From positions 124,001 through 188,000 of the forward strand of contig JACEFZ010026862.1 of the NCBI GenBank assembly GCA_014155875.1: DNA of 64,000 nt. Reading direction: 5' to 3'. Shown in pieces: positions 36,788-50,288 of this stretch (the stretch's first letter is position 1; every line of letters begins with the position of its first letter). This DNA comes from Cepaea nemoralis (Eukaryota; Mollusca; Gastropoda; Stylommatophora; Helicidae). The position numbers and the translations under genes are program-made. The notes beneath the pieces were generated by a model. That model ran no database searches. It had not been told where the DNA came from and was given only the letters and a program-made list of their open reading frames with translations.

Positions 36788-39700
36788 TTACGAGATTTGC
36801 GCTTGTGGGGCTAAGATTAGAATGTTTGCGACTTTTTGTTGATAAAGTTGTTGGACAATTTCTTTGTTGATTGTTCTGTAATTGTATAGTGCTTTGTTTC
36901 TTAATGTCCATATAAGATTTCTGTACTCTGCCAATAGCACAAGTAGCTTTGTGTGGATGTCTTGTGTGGAGTAAGGAATGGAATTTATCATTATTGCTTT
37001 GTAAACATCTGTTCTTTGTTTGGTATGAGTGTTTAGGATGTTTTGTAGGAGATTTCTTGTTGGCATGATTGTGTTGCATTCGTAATAGATGTGCTCTTCT
37101 GATTCTTGGACGTTCCGTCTACAAAGCTGACACTGTAGTATTTGTTTAGTTATTTTTGCTGTTCTCTCTGTTGTTGGGGTCATGCTGTAAACAAGCCTAT
37201 ATGTAATTTCCTTTGCTTTTGGGGTAATCTGCTTGTTGTGAATATTAGAGAAAATTTCGGTATAATCTTTTATGAAATATCTATGTCCTCTTTTAATTCT
37301 GAGATGTACCGGAGTTGCTTGTAATTTAACTAAATGCCTGTAGATTGTATGTGTTTTCTTGTGTAGTAATTTTTCGTGTCCTTTAATGGCTGAAATACAT
37401 GTTTTGTAGAACGTTGGGAGAGTGCCAAAGTAATGTGAGGATGTATTCCTAATAGGTTTTAAGTAAGATAGCCTAATTCCAATGTAATAGTGTGCTAAAG
37501 GGTGTTTTCTGGGTGTTGTAGGATTTCACCTACGTGTTTGATCCTAAGTGCTTGTATTTTGGTTGTTATGTCTTGGAGGGCGATACCTCCATCTTTTTTG
37601 TCTTGCATGAGTGTAGTATGTTTGATACTGTAGATGGTGCTGCCAAACACAAAGCGTCTAATCTCTTTGTTTATGTTTGTGACAGTCTGACGTGGAGGAT
37701 CTAGGACTGTGCACAGATATAGTATTTTTGGGAATTATATATGTATTAACAATGGTACTTCTACCAAATATGGTAGTTGTTTTGTATTTGTACCTCTGTA
37801 ACATATCTGTTATTTTCTTCTCTAGATTTTGCCAAGTGTCTTTGTGTGTCTGATTTGGTTGACATGGGAAGACTATTCCGTACACTTTTATTAGATTGTT
37901 TGATGTTAAGTCAAATGGAAAATCCGCCTTATTTTTCCATTTGCCTAAGCCCATTATAGTAGATTTTTGGACGTTTAATTTTGCCCCACTCCCTTTGCCG
38001 AAAAACGAGAACGTTTCCAAAATGATCCGTACAGATTTTTCAGTAGTCGGAAAGAAAATGGTATCGTCCGCATAAGCACGCAGCTTTTGTTCACCCTTCC
38101 CTGGTATGAACGTACCTCTGACATTGTCGTCCTGTCGTATCTTTTCTAGAAGTGGCTCTAGAGCGACAACGTACAGTAATGGGGACAAGGGACATCCCTG
38201 TCTCACTGACCTAGTCAACCTGAAAGAATTGGTTAGGGTATGGTTTAATAGAATCCGACTTTCCGGTTTCATATATAAAATTTTGACCCATGTCCGAAAA
38301 TAATTTCCCACGTTGCAGTGTGAGAGAGTTTTGTGGAGGTATGAGTGAGATATTCTGTCGAATGCTTTTTCTTGATCTAAAGAGAGAATTGAGGACTGAC
38401 AGTTTTTCAGATGTGTGTAGTTGATGATGTCCCTTATGAAGTGTGTGTGTTGCTGGATATTGCGGTGTTGTATCATACTACATTGCTGGTCTTCATGAAT
38501 GAGAGATGACATTACTGGTTTCAATTTATTCGTCAAAGCCTTTGTTAAAATCTTGTAGTCTACATTTAAAAGCGAGATCGGTCTGTAACTCTTTAAAAGT
38601 GTCTTGTCGGTGTTCTCCTTCGGAATAAGAGTGATGTAAGACGTGTTGAAACTGGATGGGAGTTCTTGTTTTTGGAAAGATTCAGAGAATACTGTTAGTA
38701 AAAGAGGACCTAGAAGAGGAAAGAAAAACTGATAGAATTCAGCGGTAATGACGTCAGGGCCAGGCGATTTGCCCTTCTGCATTCCATGAACCGCTTGTGC
38801 TATATCTGTTAGTGTTAATTCAGTATCTAGTGTTAGTTTCTGTTCCTCTGTGAGTTCTTTTGTGAATTTCATAAAGTGTTCTTGCACGTGTGCCTGTGTG
38901 TTTTCCTCTGTATAAAGGTTCTTGTAATAATCTTCAAAGGCTAAGGCTATTTGTTGTGGCTCGACTTGTGTATTTCCTTCCCTGTCAATTATCTGGCCTA
39001 TCTGTCTGCTGCGCTGTATGTTTTGTTCTAAAGATAGGTAGTTTTTACTCGGTATCTCTTGTGTTATAGTTTGTATCTTTGTTCGCAGTAAAGCCCCCTG
39101 AAATCGATGATGTCTGTGGAGATCTAATTCTTCCTGTAATGCTATGATGTGTGGTGAATTTTTGTCTGTCTGTAGTAAGAGCTTAATTGCATTTTCCAAC
39201 ACTTTTTCTTGTTGTAGTTTTTGCTTGTGTATTACTGCTGCTAGTGTTTGTGTTCTCTCTCGTATAGTTTGTTTAAGTGTTTCTCAGAGTTATCGCGCTT
39301 ACCCTCCGGTATATCGCTTGTATATGTGAGGATCAGTTTTGTTATGCAATCTACATCGTCCTGATTTTGTAAAAGTGTGCAGTTCAGTTTCCAGTGGGGA
39401 GATCTTCTAAGATGTGGTGTTGCTTGTACTGTGTTTACTGTTGCAACTACAGCCTTATGGTCTGTGAAGTTTAGTGTCTCCTGTAAATGCTTGACTTGTG
39501 TTATATTATGTGTTATGGGAGGCATAAATTCTATCTAATCGCGCTGCTCTATTATGCGCATTGTTTGTGTGTGTTGTATCTATTCCATGGGAATGCATCT
39601 GTCTGTATGCGTCTGTTAGCCCATGGATATCTAAAATTGTTTGCAATGTGTCTAATTGATGTTCCTCCTACCCCGTTGTGTTTCTAATTTGCATTCTTAC

Positions 39701-40177
39701 ATCTCCATTTATAAGGTCGTGCGCCGAAAATACGCAATTAAAATCACCCCCTAGAATGATATTGTGACCCCGATATGAGCGCGATAATAAATTTTCCAGT
39801 GTTTGGTAGAAGAGCGGCTGATTTCTGTAGTCAGGCGGTGCGTGTATGTTGACAATAGTGTATTTATTTATGTTATTTCTCACCTGTACTATAGCTATTC
39901 TACCCTGGCAGTCCCTGTCCTTCTCTATAATCTGCCACCTGTCCGATGCCTGTATTATTGCAGTACCCAATCCGATTTGTAGAGTACTAAGACTAAAACA
40001 TGAGTGTCTTAGACCTAAGCATGTTGTGATATATGATGCGTTTTCGTCGGTTTTAACGTTAGTTTCCTGAATGAGTATAAAATCAGGTTTATATTTGTGT
40101 ATGAGTGGTATAAGATTATTAATTTTTGACCTTATACCTCGAATGTTAATACTCATTATTTTAATTTCCGCTGCCAT
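36788..40177 (-). pseudogene. LINE A ORF2: endonuclease-RT, frameshifted
   Basis: The start at 40177 (MAAEIKIMSINIRGIRSK) fits the APE-type endonuclease N-terminus. Then come IQETN, GGDFNCV and FTDHKA (39.4-40.0 kb). The RT lies at 39202-37658 with KSPGPDVITAEFYQFF, LDQEKAFDRISHSYLHKTLS, SVRQGCPLSPLLY and YADDTIFF. Near 37100 the C-terminal finger CQLCRRNVQESEEH is followed by the final residues. Pieces lie in different frames (breaks near 39.6, 39.2, 37.65 and 37.2 kb). Total length about 1,130 codons. RT motifs resemble the Tx1 group (LNVDYKILTKALTNKLKPV). The protein would nick target DNA and copy the LINE RNA. Confidence 0.88.
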
Positions 40178-40274
40178 TTTTGTTGTAAAATAAGAAAAGG
40201 TTGAGCATAATTATGTTTCTTGTTTCAAAACGTCTGTATTCATGTTATCATTTCTGGAGATCAGTAGATTCCTT

Positions 40275-40763
40275 CGCCGGGCTTGAAATCTCTAAGTCAA
40301 TAACGAGGCGTGGTGAATAATCTGACAGGTTTCTTTGTCGTGGTGGTGTGTTAACATTATCACTGTCTATTTCGGTCATGGCGCTGGTCGTTATCTGTTC
40401 AGTATAATTACTTACACATTTCTTTTTGTTTGACCTGTGCGCTTCAGGCGGTGTAGGGTAGTCGTAGTTGTTGAGGAGCGGCAGCGTGGTAACAGGTGTT
40501 TGGCAGGCTGGAGGTGTCGAGCTCTCACCGTCAGACAGGCTCTTGGTTGAGCGTCCCCTTTTGCGACTGATCAGCTGGAAACCGTCTTCATCCTCCTTGT
40601 CCTTACTATGTTGAACTATCTGGGAGTTCGAGGTGACTTTTTGTGCCAGTCTAGGTCCCTTCTGGGTTTTTATTTTGGCCGGACATTTATTACTCAGTGG
40701 GAGTCTTCCCCACAGACTGTAGACACCGTACGGCGCCCCGGAACTGTGATGAAGAGACGGTGT
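40275..40763 (-). pseudogene. LINE A ORF1, C-terminal part
   Basis: Contains a decayed knuckle region (VCGEDSH), then GRSTKSLSDGESS, then QTPVTTLPLLNNYDYPTPPE and SNKKKCVSNYTEQITTSAM. It continues the N-terminal part at 43.5-44.0 kb across the LTR composite. The C-terminal block is the same piece found in the ORF1 fragments at 22.4, 23.1 and 63.0 kb. Confidence 0.75.
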
Positions 40764-40768
40764 AGCTT

Positions 40769-41210
40769 TGCCATGAAGTGAATGCTGTACAGGCTATCGA
40801 TGTATCTAGGGTTTAACATAATATGAATAATACTTGATACCTTGTTTTATAGAAGACAAACACAGGTACTGGAACATAATCTCACTAAGACTTTCTTCTT
40901 GACAGTTGCTTTTAATCCATCCGTGCTTTCGGATACACAACAGTTCGACAGGGAATATAATATACGTGACATCTGACATTCACACAGCTAGCTGCACACA
41001 AAGAGCGGCCTAACTAACTGTTAGCCATTGCTCAAAAGACATGCTGCGTCCGAACAGGACGGCAGCCCAAGTCTAACCCTCAGTGACCTTTTTCGTGACG
41101 CTTCCCTAGTTTCCCTGTGCACTCTATAATTGTACATTTCGGTGCATGTTTTAGGGAAGCTCCCTTCAGCCTTTCTCAGTCTGCTTTGTGTCAGTGACTG
41201 ATATGTGGCA
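40769..41210 (-). repeat. LTR D (442 bp)
   Basis: Minus strand from TGCCACATATCAG to TTCATGGCA, preceded by the purine tract GGAGGGGGGCATAA. No partner LTR of this sequence is in the window. Confidence 0.7.
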
Positions 41211-41526
41211 TTATGCCCCCCTCCCTACAAATTAAATGATATTATCATTTAATTCATATACATTCATTACCCATGACAAATAGCATCACTGACAACCTAA
41301 GTATCAATTGCTGAACATGACATTATGGTTCCCGTTAATAACCCTCAAAAAAAAAATTATTGATGGGCATGCCCTCCTGCTCACACCCACGGTGAGCGTC
41401 ATGTGGCCGGCCTATGGGAGGGTCGGTCCAACTAATGATACCATTAGTCCCTAATGTCCTCACTCTAGGTCAAAACCCGGAGTTGTGGACGAGAGTATCA
41501 ATCGGTATCATGCCGTCTGTATCAGT
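41211..41526 (-). other. 3' internal remnant of element D
   Basis: Shares GATGGGCAxGCCC, TCCTCACTCTAGGT and GGACGAGAGTA with the same region of element C (23.9-24.24 kb). Elements C and D are thus related in this region although their LTRs differ. Confidence 0.65.
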
Positions 41527-41663
41527 TGCCGTGTTCTGACGTTCTCCACATTCTCCTTGGATTCCTCTGTTGACATCCACTTTAGTGTCTGAATGGGAAA
41601 CTCCGTATATGATTTTCCACCGCCCATTCCGATGACGTCATTATGTCTAAACGCCATGTGGCA
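41527..41663 (-). repeat. LTR E, inner copy (137 bp)
   Basis: Differs from 43395-43531 at one base (G/A in CTCCTTGGATT). A purine tract (AAAAGGGAGGGGGGCATAC) precedes it on the minus strand, marking it as a 3' LTR. Confidence 0.9.
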
Positions 41664-43394
41664 GTATGCCCCCCTCCCTTTTAAAATGATGTAAATTAAA
41701 TTAAATTATCCCTTAACTTTCATCAGGTGTATTAGACGTCTTTAAATGTCCTTCACATTTTTATAATACAGTTTTTAAAACCAGATTCGTGTATGTTTAT
41801 AATCTATTAGTGATAAATGTATCGTTATTCCTGTATGTATCGCTTATTCTCCAAAACGAATATTCCACTGTATAAAATTATTGAAGTAACTTTCATTATT
41901 GAATAATTTACTGGCCTGATTCTGGTTCTCGTGAACGTAGATATAATGAGGTTTGACATAGGATTGTGTCGATCAGTTCAATAAAAAATTGATCCGTGGT
42001 CATCACTCGAGTATTGGTATGATTGTTGATTTCTACCCGAGAAACTGTGTCCACAATAGACTGTTGCTCCTGGCTTGAACGATAGCACAATTAACTTGTA
42101 CTTTCACCCTGGACTTAAGGAAGTCCGTAACCAACCCATAACACGTAGTTGGCTGTAGTGTAACGACGACGTTTGAGTTATAGTAGCCTGTAATAGATTT
42201 AATAGATTGTAAATGCTAAATGACAAGTGTCTGATGTTGGTGGTCCTGAAGTGGCCGGTGTCCACCAAAGAATCTTTGAATGAATCACGTGTATGGTCCC
42301 GCGTGAACAACTGGTATCACGCCAATATAATCAGTGTTAATCAATCCGTATATGGATGTGTAATAGCTACAGTGTAGCTCGTATGCTGACGTAAGAAGTT
42401 AGTGTTCTAGTATCCTGTTACGGTGCCGTGTGCAGAGGTGTCATGACGATGAGGTGCATCCATATATGTTCGTTGCATTCACAGTTCTGAAGTGTGATGA
42501 AGAGTCCGGTATGATATTGACTGCCTTCACCTATCTTGGTACAATACTAGTGTACTGTTACATCCGCTCAGGGGAGTTGCTTCTACCCCAGTACACCTCA
42601 CTGCACCCTCACATCACGTGTGTTTTCCTCTGTACCTTTATTATAACAACAATTGACAAACCTTTGCGTATGATCAAGCAGTAAATCAAAACTAATTTGT
42701 AAGACCACATGCATAGTCTAAAACCAATATGTAAGGATCTTTATACTAACATTTAGCACAAATACAACAGCTCAAATGACCATCAACAACGAATACAACA
42801 AATAAACACCATTCACTTAGTTTCCTATCATTGGACTCATGAACAACCTTAATCACGTGCTGGATTCACGTGAGACTAACATGAAATTCTTTTATTTATG
42901 ACGATGTAAATTATCGATGTCTCAATGTGCCTGTCCGCTAAACGCAACTGGAGATAACACAAAAAGCATCATCGAAAAATCGGAACTTGGTAACAGAACT
43001 CGTTAATCGAACGATTCAGAACAGCATACTCAAGCGAACGATTTTCCAGACGTTTATTTCCGCCACTGGTACAAAGGATTAAAACTCTGGCAGAAAAGCA
43101 AGCTGATCCCTAACCACAGGATCGGCGCCTACTCACATACATCCACCCTTGAGCTCCCAGTCCAGCTCGTTGCCCTTGAAGCCTTCCTTTCTATTCTTCA
43201 GTTCAATTTCTTAGATACTAAGATTCAGTCTAGGTGGATTTCTATTCCCGATCCATTCACCGTTGTCGTGTCAATAAATTCCTTACCAGACTCCCTGCTG
43301 TCTCATCCCGAAATCACGGCATCCAGATGTCACCTTCACATCGAGCCTTCAGAATAACATCTTGTTCGTATCACAAAGTCACAGCGTCTCCCGT
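41664..43394 (-). other. Internal region of element E, non-coding
   Basis: 1.73 kb with no convincing protein. With LTRs of 137 bp and no genes, element E fits a small non-autonomous LTR element. Confidence 0.65.
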
Positions 43395-43531
43395 TGCCGT
43401 GTTCTGACGTTCTCCACATTCTCCTTAGATTCCTCTGTTGACATCCACTTTAGTGTCTGAATGGGAAACTCCGTATATGATTTTCCACCGCCCATTCCGA
43501 TGACGTCATTATGTCTAAACGCCATGTGGCA
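43395..43531 (-). repeat. LTR E, outer (5') copy (137 bp)
   Basis: Minus strand TGCCACATGGCG to CAGAACACGGCA. Its outer edge abuts AGCTT and LINE A ORF1. Confidence 0.9.
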
Positions 43532-43536
43532 AGCTT

Positions 43537-43985
43537 GTCTTCTACCCCGTCCAACTCCATGTCTACGTAATGTGGCAGAGGTTCTTTCGGGTTGCACAGA
43601 AGTAACCACTTGTCGGTGCTGTTTTTCAACTTATGCACTTCCGCGTTTATATCTCCCGATATATCCGCGGCTATTTGCTTCACTGTCTCAATCTTTGCGG
43701 TTGTAGGCATCCAGTGAATCATAGCCTTGGTCTTTTCCTTCTCTATGTTTTCAATTACAATCGTTACTTTGGGATCCTGCAGTTTATGCTTCATCCCGTG
43801 AAGCCGTTCACAATGAGCCGCCTTTGCTTCCGGTGTCAGCGTAGCGTACCATCTTTTAGGGTCCTCAAAACGGTAAATGGATATTATCCCTTCCCTACCG
43901 ATCCCACAAGGCCCCCTCAAGACGCTCGCCATCAGCGAGTAGTTGAACCGGAATACATGAGGTTCTGATATAGAAAACACAAGTG
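43537..43985 (-). pseudogene. LINE A ORF1, N-terminal part
   Basis: Contains LRGPCGIGREGIISIYRFED, then WYATLTPEAKAAHCERLHGM, then MIHWMPTT and DINAEVHKLKN, and ends in LPHYVDMELDGVEDK at the LTR insertion. It aligns with LINE B ORF1 (LLGPCG, DIYRYE, IHWLPNT, NAEVFRIK). A further N-terminal piece starting MENQIVKRVKV (about 44060) lies in another frame, so there is a frameshift near 43985. Probably an RNA-binding chaperone in the LINE particle. Confidence 0.75.
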
Positions 43986-44071
43986 TGTTCGCTTGATGGA
44001 ACTCTCTTCCTTCGAAACCTTCACCTGTGTTTTTACTTTGACACGTTTAACAATTTGGTTTTCCATCTTCG

Positions 44072-44325
44072 ATAATCCGTGACAGAGGAAATCTTCAATA
44101 CGGAAGCACAGATACAGATACACGTGGTGAAAACAATCGAAAACACTTCCACAAAATTGAATTCACTGATATATTTGAATAATCCGTGACAGGTGAAATT
44201 TAAATCCAGATCTACACGTGGTGATAAACTATCGAATTCACATCCACAAAATTAAAATCACTGATATTTTTAAATAATCCGTGAAAGAGAAAATCGTTAA
44301 TCCAAATCTACACGTGGTGTTAGCC
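44072..44325 (-). repeat. Tandem units in LINE A 5' UTR
   Basis: ATAATCCGTGA starts at 44072, 44179 and 44274, each followed by an ACACGTGGTG phrase and an ATTCACTGATAT-type block. This gives about two and a half units of roughly 95-107 bp, upstream of ORF1. Confidence 0.85.
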
Positions 44326-44345
44326 GATAAGGCGATTCCACAGGA

Positions 44346-44607
44346 GATGACCGTCTTAATAAACTTTTGCTGAAGACTGATGACTGAATTAAGTCCCAAT
44401 TTTTCAGAAGTTGCAATGAATTTCTGCATCTGCCATCCAAGGACATTGCTGACGCCAACATATCGGATTTTACCCACTCGCACCAGATCATCCAGAGTTC
44501 GGAGTGTCTCTTCCAATGGGACACCACTGTCCCACAGATGGCTCTCTCCAGCCATTGTCCGATAATCTCCTCCGAGGTTCGGGGGCCGTAAGCGTCGTAA
44601 TAAGCTT
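44346..44607 (-). pseudogene. Aldo-keto reductase fragment
   Basis: The minus-strand frame contains HLWDSGVPLEETLRTLDDLV and VGKIRYVGVSNVLGWQMQKF, typical of the aldo-keto reductase barrel. Just upstream in another frame is AYGPRTSEEIIGQWLE, normally about 60 residues earlier in this family. The piece is therefore deleted and out of frame. It starts directly after the poly(A) of the truncated LINE A and ends at the LINE A 5' UTR. Likely a degraded retrocopy or exon remnant, not functional. Confidence 0.8.
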
Positions 44608-46030
<1,423 letters not shown>

Positions 46031-46254
46031 ATCTGTTCTTATCCATTTACTGAAAAGCACTAAAAAGAAGATAAGGATTGCAATAGCAATTAGTTTTTGT
46101 GAGCAACAACTTCATTAATAACGGGTGGAATAATCCACCACGAGTTTCCTCAATCACGTTGCAGAACGTTTCCTACTAACCCAGCCAAAAGGCAAGGGGT
46201 TGACGTTGATTCACTCATCGAACAATTCAAACAGCTTAAGACCGACAAGTTTTT
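46031..46254. other. Unassigned sequence between LINE A and LINE B copies
   Basis: No gene or repeat recognised. Confidence 0.4.
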
Positions 46255-46313
46255 TTTTTTAAAACTTTTATTGAGTGTAAGCTTCGTTTGTAATAATGTA
46301 TTTTTTTTTTTTT

Positions 46314-46338
46314 AATGATGATAATCATTTTAATAAAC

Positions 46339-46391
<53 letters not shown>

Positions 46392-47656
46392 TAATAATGA
46401 TAATAGTATAACAAATATGTGAGTTTATTTACTAAAGTGATAATCTTAGTAGTAGTGGTAGTATAGCACAACAAGTGCATTCAAAGCCAAACATTCCATA
46501 AATAGTACATTGGAATGGGAGGAGTTTAATTTTCTTTTCTCCTTTTTTCTTTTCTCTCTTGTCTATAAGGGTGAAACCATCATTTTGAAACAAGTAAAAC
46601 AAGCATTTATCCTTCCACTATTCTTTACATAAGGGATTTTCCATTGGTCTTTTGACCATATGTGATCTATTTAATCATCCACTCACCATTCATTCACAGT
46701 TTCTCCTTTTTTTTCTCTCACTCATGTATACCAAAATTTCCAAAAAAAATCCAAAAATTGCCAGAGTTGGTATACCATTTATACCAACTCTGGAAAGAGT
46801 TGTGATATTTTGTGCGTGTACATGAAGGAAACTAAATGTGTGTTATATGTGTGGTGTTTGTATCTGGCAAAATTTCTGCAGGTCCATATAAGTTGTCTGT
46901 AGTAAGAAAGTGCTACAAGTAGTTTTGTATGTATGTCCTTAGATGTCATTGGTATAGTATTGAGAAAAATTGCTTTATATATGTCGGTTTGTTTGCCTGT
47001 GTGTGTTTGTATGAGGTGTTTGAGTGTTGCGCGTGTGGCAGTAATTGTTGGACACGTATAATAAATGTGTTCCTCTGTCTCTTGTGTGTTGTTTCTACAT
47101 AATTGACATTGTTTGGATATGTATGCTTCTACCTGTGTTGTGGGGGTCATACTGTATAAGTCTATATGTGATCTCTCTAGCTTTTGGTGTTATGTGTTTG
47201 TTGTGTAGGTTTGAAAAGGTGCATGTGAAGTCAGTCATGAAGTATTTGTGTCCTCTTTTAATCCTAAGTCTTAGTGATGGTGCTTGTTCTCTAACTAAAT
47301 GTTTGTATATTGTGTGTGTTGTTTGCTGTATTAACTGTTCATGTCCTTTTATTGCCTGTATGCATGTCTGATAGAATGTTGGCAGTCTTCCCTGGTAGTG
47401 TGCAGTTGCATTGTTAAGAGGTGTGAGATGTTTGATGTTGTGGCCTATGTAGTATAGTGCTAGTCTGTTCTGTTCTGGGTGTCTGATGATTTTACCTATG
47501 TAACTAATCCTAAGTGACAGTATTTTTGTCTGGATGTCTTGTAATCCAATGCCGCCTTGTTTCCTGTCTTGTATGAGAGTTTTGTGTTTAATGCTGTGTA
47601 TCGTGTTGGTGAAGATGAAGCGTCTGATTTGTTTGTTTATGTTTGTGACGGTCTGT
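46314..47656 (-). repeat. Left arm of 6.5-kb inverted repeat
   Basis: ORF2 C-terminus plus proximal 3' UTR of LINE B, repeated inverted at 51481-52803. Differences are few. One is a 2-base indel near 47148/51980 that breaks the frame here but not in the right arm. The length of the TAA array also differs. Confidence 0.9.
46761..46793 (-). other. Perfect hairpin spanning the ORF2 stop codon
   Basis: A 14-bp stem (CCAGAGTTGGTATA and its complement) with a 5-base loop. The ORF2 stop lies inside. The identical structure sits at 52346-52378. Confidence 0.85.
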
Positions 47657-50135
47657 TTAGGAGGGTCCAGTACTGTCGCTAAATATATTATTTTGGGTAA
47701 TATGTATGTGTTGACTATTGTGCTTCTACCAAATATTGTGGATGTCTTGTACCTATACCTGTGTAACATGTCTGTGATCTGTTCGGTCAGTGCGTGCCAT
47801 GTCTGTCTGTGTGTTTCTGTGGGATCGCATGGAAATCTGATCCCATACAGATTCATGGTGTCTATGTGTTTCAGATCTGGAGGGAAATCAGCCTTTTGTT
47901 TCCACTTTCCCAGGCCCATTATCTGTGATTTCTGTACATTAATTTTGGCTCCACTGCCTTTTCCAAAATGGGTAAAGGTGTGGAGTATATTCCTTATTGA
48001 TGTGTTGCTGGTGGGAAAGAAGGCAGTGTCATCTGCATAGGCGATGAGCTTCTGCTCTCCTATCCCATGCAGGAAGGTTCCTTTAATACTAGTGTCTTGC
48101 CTTATCTTCTCTAATAAAGGTTCTAGAGTGAGCACATACAGGAGTGGTGATAAGGGACATCCTTGTCTTACAGATCTCGTGAGCCTGAAGCTAGCTGTCA
48201 GTGAATGGTTCACCAACACTCTGCTCTCAGGATTTTTGTACAAGATCTGTATCCACTGCCTGTAGTACTCTCCTATGTTACAGTGTTCTAGTGTCCTATG
48301 TAGGTAAGTGTGGGAAATTCTGTCGAAGGCCTTCTCTTGATCCAAGGATAAGATGGAGGATGGACAGTCTTTTCCATGTGTGTAGTTAATAATGTCTCTA
48401 ATGAGGTGTGTGTGATTGTGTATATTTCTGTCTTTGACACTGCACTGTTGGTCTGGGTGTATTAGTGTTGGCATGAAAGGTTTAAGTTTGTTGGTGAGTG
48501 ATTTGGCGAGTATCTTGTAGTCTGTGTTGAGTAAGGAAATTGGTCTGTAGTTCTTCAGTTGTGTTTTGTCAGTTTTATCCTTGCATATGAGTGTAATGTA
48601 AGACATGTTGCAGCTGTCCGGAAGATTTTTTTTGTCAAAGGCTTCCTGATAGACTTTGAGGAGAAGATTGCCTAGAATAGGAAAGAAGTGTTGGTAGAAT
48701 TCTGCTGTCAAACCGTCTGGTCCTGGAGTTTTGTCTTTGTTTAGTGTGCTTAGTGCCTGTGCTTATGTCTGTCAGTGTCAGTTCTGTGTCCAGTGTGTCT
48801 TTGTCTGTGTCAGATAATTTCTTTGTGTACTGTAAGAAGTTGTCTTGTATCTGTGTGTCGACTGTCTCTGCTGTGAATAGTTGTGTGTAGTGTTGTTGGA
48901 AAGCAGTCTCTATGTGTGGTGTTTCTGTCTGCATGTTTCCTTGCATGTCTGATATTTTGCTTATTTGTCTGTTACGTTGTACGTTCTGTTCTATTGCTAA
49001 ATATTGCCTCGTAGCTGACTCTTGTGTAATTGTGTTGAGTTTTGTTCTGAGAAGAGCACCCAGATATCTGTGTTGTTGGTGTTCTTCTAGTTGTGCTTCT
49101 AATGTGTGTAAGTGATGTGCAGTCTCTGTCTGTTTGTTTTGTTAGTCGTATGGCTGTCTGTATGATGCGCTCCTGTCTTAGTCTGTCTTTGTGGATCATG
49201 GTTGCTAGATGTTGTGTTCTGCTTCGTATGGTGTTTTTCAATAAGTCCCAGTATTGTGTGATGTTCTCAGTCGGTATATTGTCTGTGTACGTGTGTATGA
49301 GCTGTGTCATATATTTTACATATTCTGAGTGTTCCAATAGTGAATTATTGTACTTCCAGTGAGGTGACCTTTTGTTTGGCTGCGTGTTTGTGCTGATGTG
49401 TGCTAGTATTGCTTTGTGGTCTGTGTAATCTAATGTTTCCCGTAGGTGTTTGGTTTGTATGATGTGATGTGTTGCGGGCGTGTAAATCCGGTCTAATCTA
49501 GATGATCTGTTGTGTGTTTTATTTGTGTATGTCGTTTCTCTACTGTCGGGGTGTGTATGCCTGAATGCGTCTGTGAGGTTGTGTGTATCGATGATATTTC
49601 GTAGTGTGTCAAGTTGATGTAAGCTGTCCCTGCCGGCTCTCCTCAGCTGTTTTTCCACCTCCCCACCCACCAAGTCTAAATCTTCAAGAACACAATTGTA
49701 ATCACCGGCAAGAACAATATTTTGTCCTCTGTATGTCTGTGTTAGTAAGTCGTCTAAATGTTCATAAAATAGAGGTTGATAATTGTAGTTAGGTGGTGCG
49801 TGTATGTTGACTATGACAAAGGAGTGTGTGTCGTTTTTAACTTGAACTGTGGAAATTCTACCTTGTGGGTCTGTGTGTGTTCTAAAAATAGTCCACGTGT
49901 CGGAAATTTGAAGAATGGCTGTCCCTGATCCTACGTTATGTTTGGCCAAACTGAAACACGAATTTCTTAATCCTAGACGTGTTACAAGTTCTGCTGCTTG
50001 AAAGTCTGTTTTAATGTTTGTTTCTTGTAGTAAAATAAAATCGGGTTTGTGTTTGTGTATGAGTGTGACTATATGTTGTAATTTCATTGTCATTCCACGA
50101 ATATTCAAACTAATTAAACATAAGTTGTCTGCCAT
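46779..50135 (-). pseudogene. LINE B ORF2: endonuclease-RT, few frameshifts
   Basis: N-terminus MADNLCLISLNIRGM near 50135. Endonuclease motifs are LQETN, LAGDYNCV, SSRLDRIY and DYTDHKA. RT motifs are FYQHFFP, ISLLNTDYKILAKSLTNKLK, LDQEKAFDRISHTYLHRTLE, RLTRSVRQGCPLSPLLY and AYADDTAFFPT (about 48.02 kb). The C-terminal finger is CQLCRNNTQETEEH (about 47090). Frame breaks lie near 49.1, 48.76 and 47.15 kb. About 1,118 codons in total. By RT motifs it belongs near the Tx1 group, a lineage known for target-specific insertion. It shares every block with LINE A. Confidence 0.9.
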
Positions 50136-50288
50136 TTCTAAAATAAAAGTAAACAACATGGTGGTTAAATTAAGTGATTACCTTTATCTTTCTGTAGTAA
50201 TTTAATTCTGGGTTGCGTCTTCGGGTTTGATGGTATGTTTGTAGGTCTTCGTTTTCCTCGTGTTCTTCGTCGGTGTCTTCGTCAGTGT

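Larger units (their letters stand above)
40769..43531 (-). mobile_element. Three-LTR composite inserted in LINE A ORF1
   Basis: Flanked by the 5-bp repeat AGCTT (40764-40768 and 43532-43536). In minus-strand order: a 137-bp LTR (43395-43531), 1.73 kb internal, the same LTR again (41527-41663), a 316-bp internal remnant of a second element, and a different 442-bp LTR (40769-41210). Only the outermost ends share a target duplication. All LTRs begin TGCCA and end GGCA on the minus strand. Confidence 0.8.
35643..44345 (-). mobile_element. LINE A (Tx1/L1-like), nearly full length, interrupted
   Basis: Minus-strand order: 5' UTR with tandem units (44.35-44.0 kb), ORF1, ORF2, and a 1.1-kb 3' UTR ending in AATAAA signals and an A-rich tail near 35.65 kb. 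ORF1 is split by the LTR composite at 40769-43531. Several frameshifts make it inactive as read. Confidence 0.85.

Noticed and set aside
41527..43531. Element E as an independent simple insertion
   Set aside because: Its immediate flanks (CAGT on the left, AGCTT on the right) do not match; only the outer composite has a target duplication.
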